Of a DNA stretch of 32,540 nt, positions 30,243-32,540 are shown piece by piece. The notes below the pieces were generated by a model. The model searched no databases. It was not told the origin of the DNA and saw only the letters and a list, made by a program, of their open reading frames with translations. The stretch is from NCBI GenBank assembly GCA_947630855.1, contig CANRJF010000032.1, positions 1 through 32,540 on the forward strand, given 5' to 3'. The number at the start of each line of letters is the position of its first letter. Positions within the stretch are counted from its first letter, which is position 1. The position numbers and the translations under genes are program-made. This DNA comes from an uncultured Lachnospiraceae bacterium. GTDB taxonomy: Bacteria > Bacillota > Clostridia > Lachnospirales > Lachnospiraceae.

Positions 30243-31655
30243 ATGAAGAGAATATATCGTGTCTATAAGAAAACCGTAAGCATTGTAAGCGAGACATCCA
30301 CCGGCATGTACGAAAATTTAGCGGGAAGAAAAAAAGGTTTTCTTCTGGAAAGTTATGATAAGAATTATGACCGTTTTACCCTTTTTGGGGCGGAACCGGA
30401 AGAAATCATTACCTCCCGGGGAATGGAAGCCTTAATTATCTGCAGAAAAGACGGCAGCAGAGAGGAACGGAAAGGAAATCCTTTTGAATTGTTAAAAGAA
30501 TATTACAGTGAATTTGAAATCCGAAGGGATGCGGGGGATACAGGATTTACCGGAGGGTTTGTGGGAAATCTGGGCTATGATTTTGTGCGGTATTCCGAAA
30601 ACCTGCCGGATGAAAACCCGGATGAAATCGGGGTGGAAACCATACAGATGATGCTGATGAAGGAATTTATAGTGGTAGACCACGTGGCGGAAACCTTAAC
30701 GGGGATTGTGTTAGGGGAAGACAGTGACGAGGGCAGGGCAGAGGCAATGGAAAAGGCCGGAGCCATGATTGATAAGGCAATGGAAAAAACAGGAAAAGAA
30801 AGCACGGTTTTTGTCCGGGACGGAAAAATTATAAAAAAATCGGATACTTTGGAAGAGTATTCAAAGAAAGTGGAAAAAATCAAACATTACATACGGGAAG
30901 GCCATATTTTCCAGACTGTGTTATCCCAGCGGTGGACCATAGAGACAGGGCAGCAGGGGTTTGATTTATATAGAGAACTTCGGGAATTAAACCCTTCCCC
31001 CTACCTGTATTATTTCAATTTCGGGGAGTTTGAGGTAATCGGAAGTTCCCCGGAGATGATTGTAAAAAAACAGGACGACAGGGTTTACACCGTTCCCATT
31101 GCAGGTACAAGAAAGCGGGGAAAAGATGACAGAGAAGATGAGCGTTTAAAAGAGGAACTTTTGGCGGACGAAAAGGAGCGGGCGGAGCATGTGATGTTAG
31201 TGGATTTGGCAAGGAACGATATGGGAAGGATTGCCAAATTCGGAACCGTAAAGGTAACGGAATTTATGGGGATTCGCAAATATTCCCATGTAATGCATAT
31301 CGTATCCACGGTGGAGGGGAGAAAAAATGGAGATTCCCATCCCTTTGATTTAGTGAAATCCTTCCTTCCCGCAGGCACATTAAGCGGCGCGCCGAAAATC
31401 CGTGCCATGGAGATTATTGATGAACTGGAAACCGTAAGGAGAGGTCTTTACGGCGGAGCCACAGGCTACATTGATTTTAACGGAGATATGGATTTTTGCA
31501 TTACCATCCGCACCATGGTAAAAAAGAAAAATCTGGTGTATCTGCAGGCAGGGGCAGGGATTGTGGCGGATTCCATACCCAAAAACGAGTATGAAGAGTG
31601 CTGCAATAAGGTAATGGCGCTGGCAAAAACTTTAGTGGAAGAAGAAAATCTGTAA
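30243..31655 (+). CDS. trpE: Anthranilate synthase component I
   Basis: A 470-residue chorismate-utilising enzyme making anthranilate with the glutaminase subunit encoded next. The N-terminal LLES (34-37) is the tryptophan feedback-binding motif. The C-terminal catalytic domain shows IGSSPEMIVK, AGTRKRGKD, LARNDMGRIAKFGTV and SFLPAGTLSGAPKIRAMEIID. ATG 30243 is chosen because AGGAGAAG lies just upstream; the frame extends further only into the T-box RNA. Regulation is by the upstream T-box and probably by tryptophan feedback. Followed at 10 bases by trpG. Confidence 0.95.
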   Translation: MKRIYRVYKKTVSIVSETSTGMYENLAGRKKGFLLESYDKNYDRFTLFGAEPEEIITSRGMEALIICRKDGSREERKGNPFELLKEYYSEFEIRRDAGDTGFTGGFVGNLGYDFVRYSENLPDENPDEIGVETIQMMLMKEFIVVDHVAETLTGIVLGEDSDEGRAEAMEKAGAMIDKAMEKTGKESTVFVRDGKIIKKSDTLEEYSKKVEKIKHYIREGHIFQTVLSQRWTIETGQQGFDLYRELRELNPSPYLYYFNFGEFEVIGSSPEMIVKKQDDRVYTVPIAGTRKRGKDDREDERLKEELLADEKERAEHVMLVDLARNDMGRIAKFGTVKVTEFMGIRKYSHVMHIVSTVEGRKNGDSHPFDLVKSFLPAGTLSGAPKIRAMEIIDELETVRRGLYGGATGYIDFNGDMDFCITIRTMVKKKNLVYLQAGAGIVADSIPKNEYEECCNKVMALAKTLVEEENL

Positions 31656-31665
31656 GGAGGTTCCT

Positions 31666-32229
31666 ATGATTTTAATAATCGATAATTACGATTCATTTAC
31701 CTACAATCTGTACCAGTATATTGGGGTATTTCATGATGACATCAGGGTTGTGCGCAACGATAAAATTACAGTGGAAGAGATTAAGGATTTAAAACCGGAG
31801 CGGATTATTTTATCCCCCGGCCCCAAAAATCCAAAAGAGGCAGGCATCTGCATGGATGTGGTAAAGGAATTTTTTGATAAACTGCCAATCCTTGGCATCT
31901 GCCTGGGACATCAGTGTATCGGGGAGGCTTTAGGAGGAACCGTATCCTATGCAAAAGCCCTGTTTCACGGAAAGCAGTCTGAAATTACCCATGACGGCAC
32001 GGGACTGTTTGCAGGCATTGAGTCTCCTGTTAAGGTGGCAAGATATCATTCCCTGGCAGTGCAGGAAGCTGATTTGCCAGAATGCCTTAAGGTGACGGCA
32101 AGAACAGAGGACGGGGAGATTATGGCAATGGAACACAGGGAATATCCGGTTTACGGATTGCAGTTTCACCCGGAATCCATTTACACCGACCATGGAAAGC
32201 GGATGATAGAAAACTTTTTAAATGCTTAA
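31666..32229 (+). CDS. trpG: Anthranilate synthase glutamine amidotransferase subunit
   Basis: A 187-residue class I glutaminase supplying ammonia to TrpE. It has IIDNYDSFTYNLYQY at the N-terminus, LSPGP, GICLGHQCIGE with nucleophile C79, and QFHPESI with H168 and E170. AAGGAGG lies before the ATG. In many bacteria this subunit is fused to TrpD; here it ends after the glutaminase domain. It may also serve folate synthesis (PabA), as in bacilli, but its place after trpE supports trpG. Confidence 0.94.
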   Translation: MILIIDNYDSFTYNLYQYIGVFHDDIRVVRNDKITVEEIKDLKPERIILSPGPKNPKEAGICMDVVKEFFDKLPILGICLGHQCIGEALGGTVSYAKALFHGKQSEITHDGTGLFAGIESPVKVARYHSLAVQEADLPECLKVTARTEDGEIMAMEHREYPVYGLQFHPESIYTDHGKRMIENFLNA

Positions 32230-32241
32230 AAGGAGGCTGAT

Positions 32242-32540
32242 ATGATATTAGATAAAATCGTGGAAGATAAGAAAAAACGTCTGCCGGAGCACAAGGCGAA
32301 GATTTCTGAGCAGGAAATGCGGCGCATGGCAGAGGAAATAAATACAGGGAACGAAAAAAATGGTTCTTTTTACCGGGCATTAAAAAAAGACGGGATATCC
32401 ATTATCGGGGAATTTAAGCAGGCTTCCCCAAGCCTTGGGAAGATAGAGAGCAAGATAGATTTGACACAGAGGATTGCAGAGTATTCCCAGTCGGTGGATG
32501 CCATTTCCTGTCTTACAGAGGAAGACCATTTCCTTGGAAG
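32242..32540 (+). CDS. trpC: Indole-3-glycerol phosphate synthase (partial, N-terminal part)
   Basis: The frame starts at ATG 32242 behind AGGAGG (32231-32236), 12 bases after trpG, and runs off the window after about 99 residues. MILDKIVEDKKKRLPEHK and IIGEFKQASPSLGKI (family form EFKRASPSKG, with the catalytic lysine) are typical of TrpC, the enzyme that closes the indole ring. trpD, which commonly lies between trpG and trpC, is not present at this junction. Confidence 0.9.
   Translation, partial: MILDKIVEDKKKRLPEHKAKISEQEMRRMAEEINTGNEKNGSFYRALKKDGISIIGEFKQASPSLGKIESKIDLTQRIAEYSQSVDAISCLTEEDHFLG

Overview
The window reads as a chromosomal segment of a low-GC, anaerobic Firmicute, most likely a gut-type Lachnospiraceae or related Clostridia. 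That assignment is inferred from AT-rich DNA with strong AGGAGG ribosome sites, Rrf2 regulators, a T-box, and protein sequences of clostridial style. Almost every gene is on the + strand. The exceptions are an Rrf2 regulator (13414-13836) and a TetR regulator (28068-28640).

Layout. 1-1529: tail of an unidentified gene, then a glycosyltransferase and a methyltransferase that both look truncated at a shared junction. 1686-2206: small RelE/ParE-type toxin-antitoxin pair. 2463-4034: membrane-anchored polysaccharide-deacetylase-like protein with a repeat-rich stalk. 4362-8022: asymmetric heterodimeric ABC exporter, followed closely by a Y-family DNA polymerase and its YolD partner (8034-10011). 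10111-13417: sulfur amino-acid enzymes (trans-sulfuration PLP enzyme, MalY/PatB-type lyase, CysK). 13414-13836: CymR/IscR-like Rrf2 regulator on the - strand. 14002-19505: a cysteine-rich leader peptide plus terminator (candidate cysteine attenuator), then a six-gene import locus. Its single lipoprotein fuses a cystine-type and a MetQ-type binding domain, followed by MetN-like and MetI, then two polar amino-acid permeases and their ATPase. 19571-22657: a second Rrf2 regulator, quinolinate synthase NadA, cysteine desulfurase and IscU. 22749-24661: small membrane protein, acetyltransferase, alpha/beta hydrolase. 24815-28051: three-gene condensation domain / carrier protein / AMP-ligase locus, with a convergent TetR regulator. 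28853-29508: lipoprotein gene with an apparent one-base frameshift. 29524-29716: densely self-complementary intergenic element. 29728-32540: promoter, tryptophan-type T-box, trpE, trpG and the start of trpC.

How it works together. The central 12 kb is a coherent sulfur module. It interconverts cysteine, homocysteine and methionine precursors, imports sulfur amino acids through what looks like a double importer, and passes cysteine sulfur to Fe-S assembly (IscS/IscU) and an Fe-S enzyme (NadA). Control appears to be layered: Rrf2 proteins at CCTATT-containing promoters, and ribosome-mediated attenuation by a leader peptide with two cysteine clusters.

The observations most worth following up are the cysteine attenuator, the fused two-domain binding protein serving two permease sets, the stand-alone condensation/carrier/ligase trio, and the one-base frameshift of the lipoprotein in an A tract.
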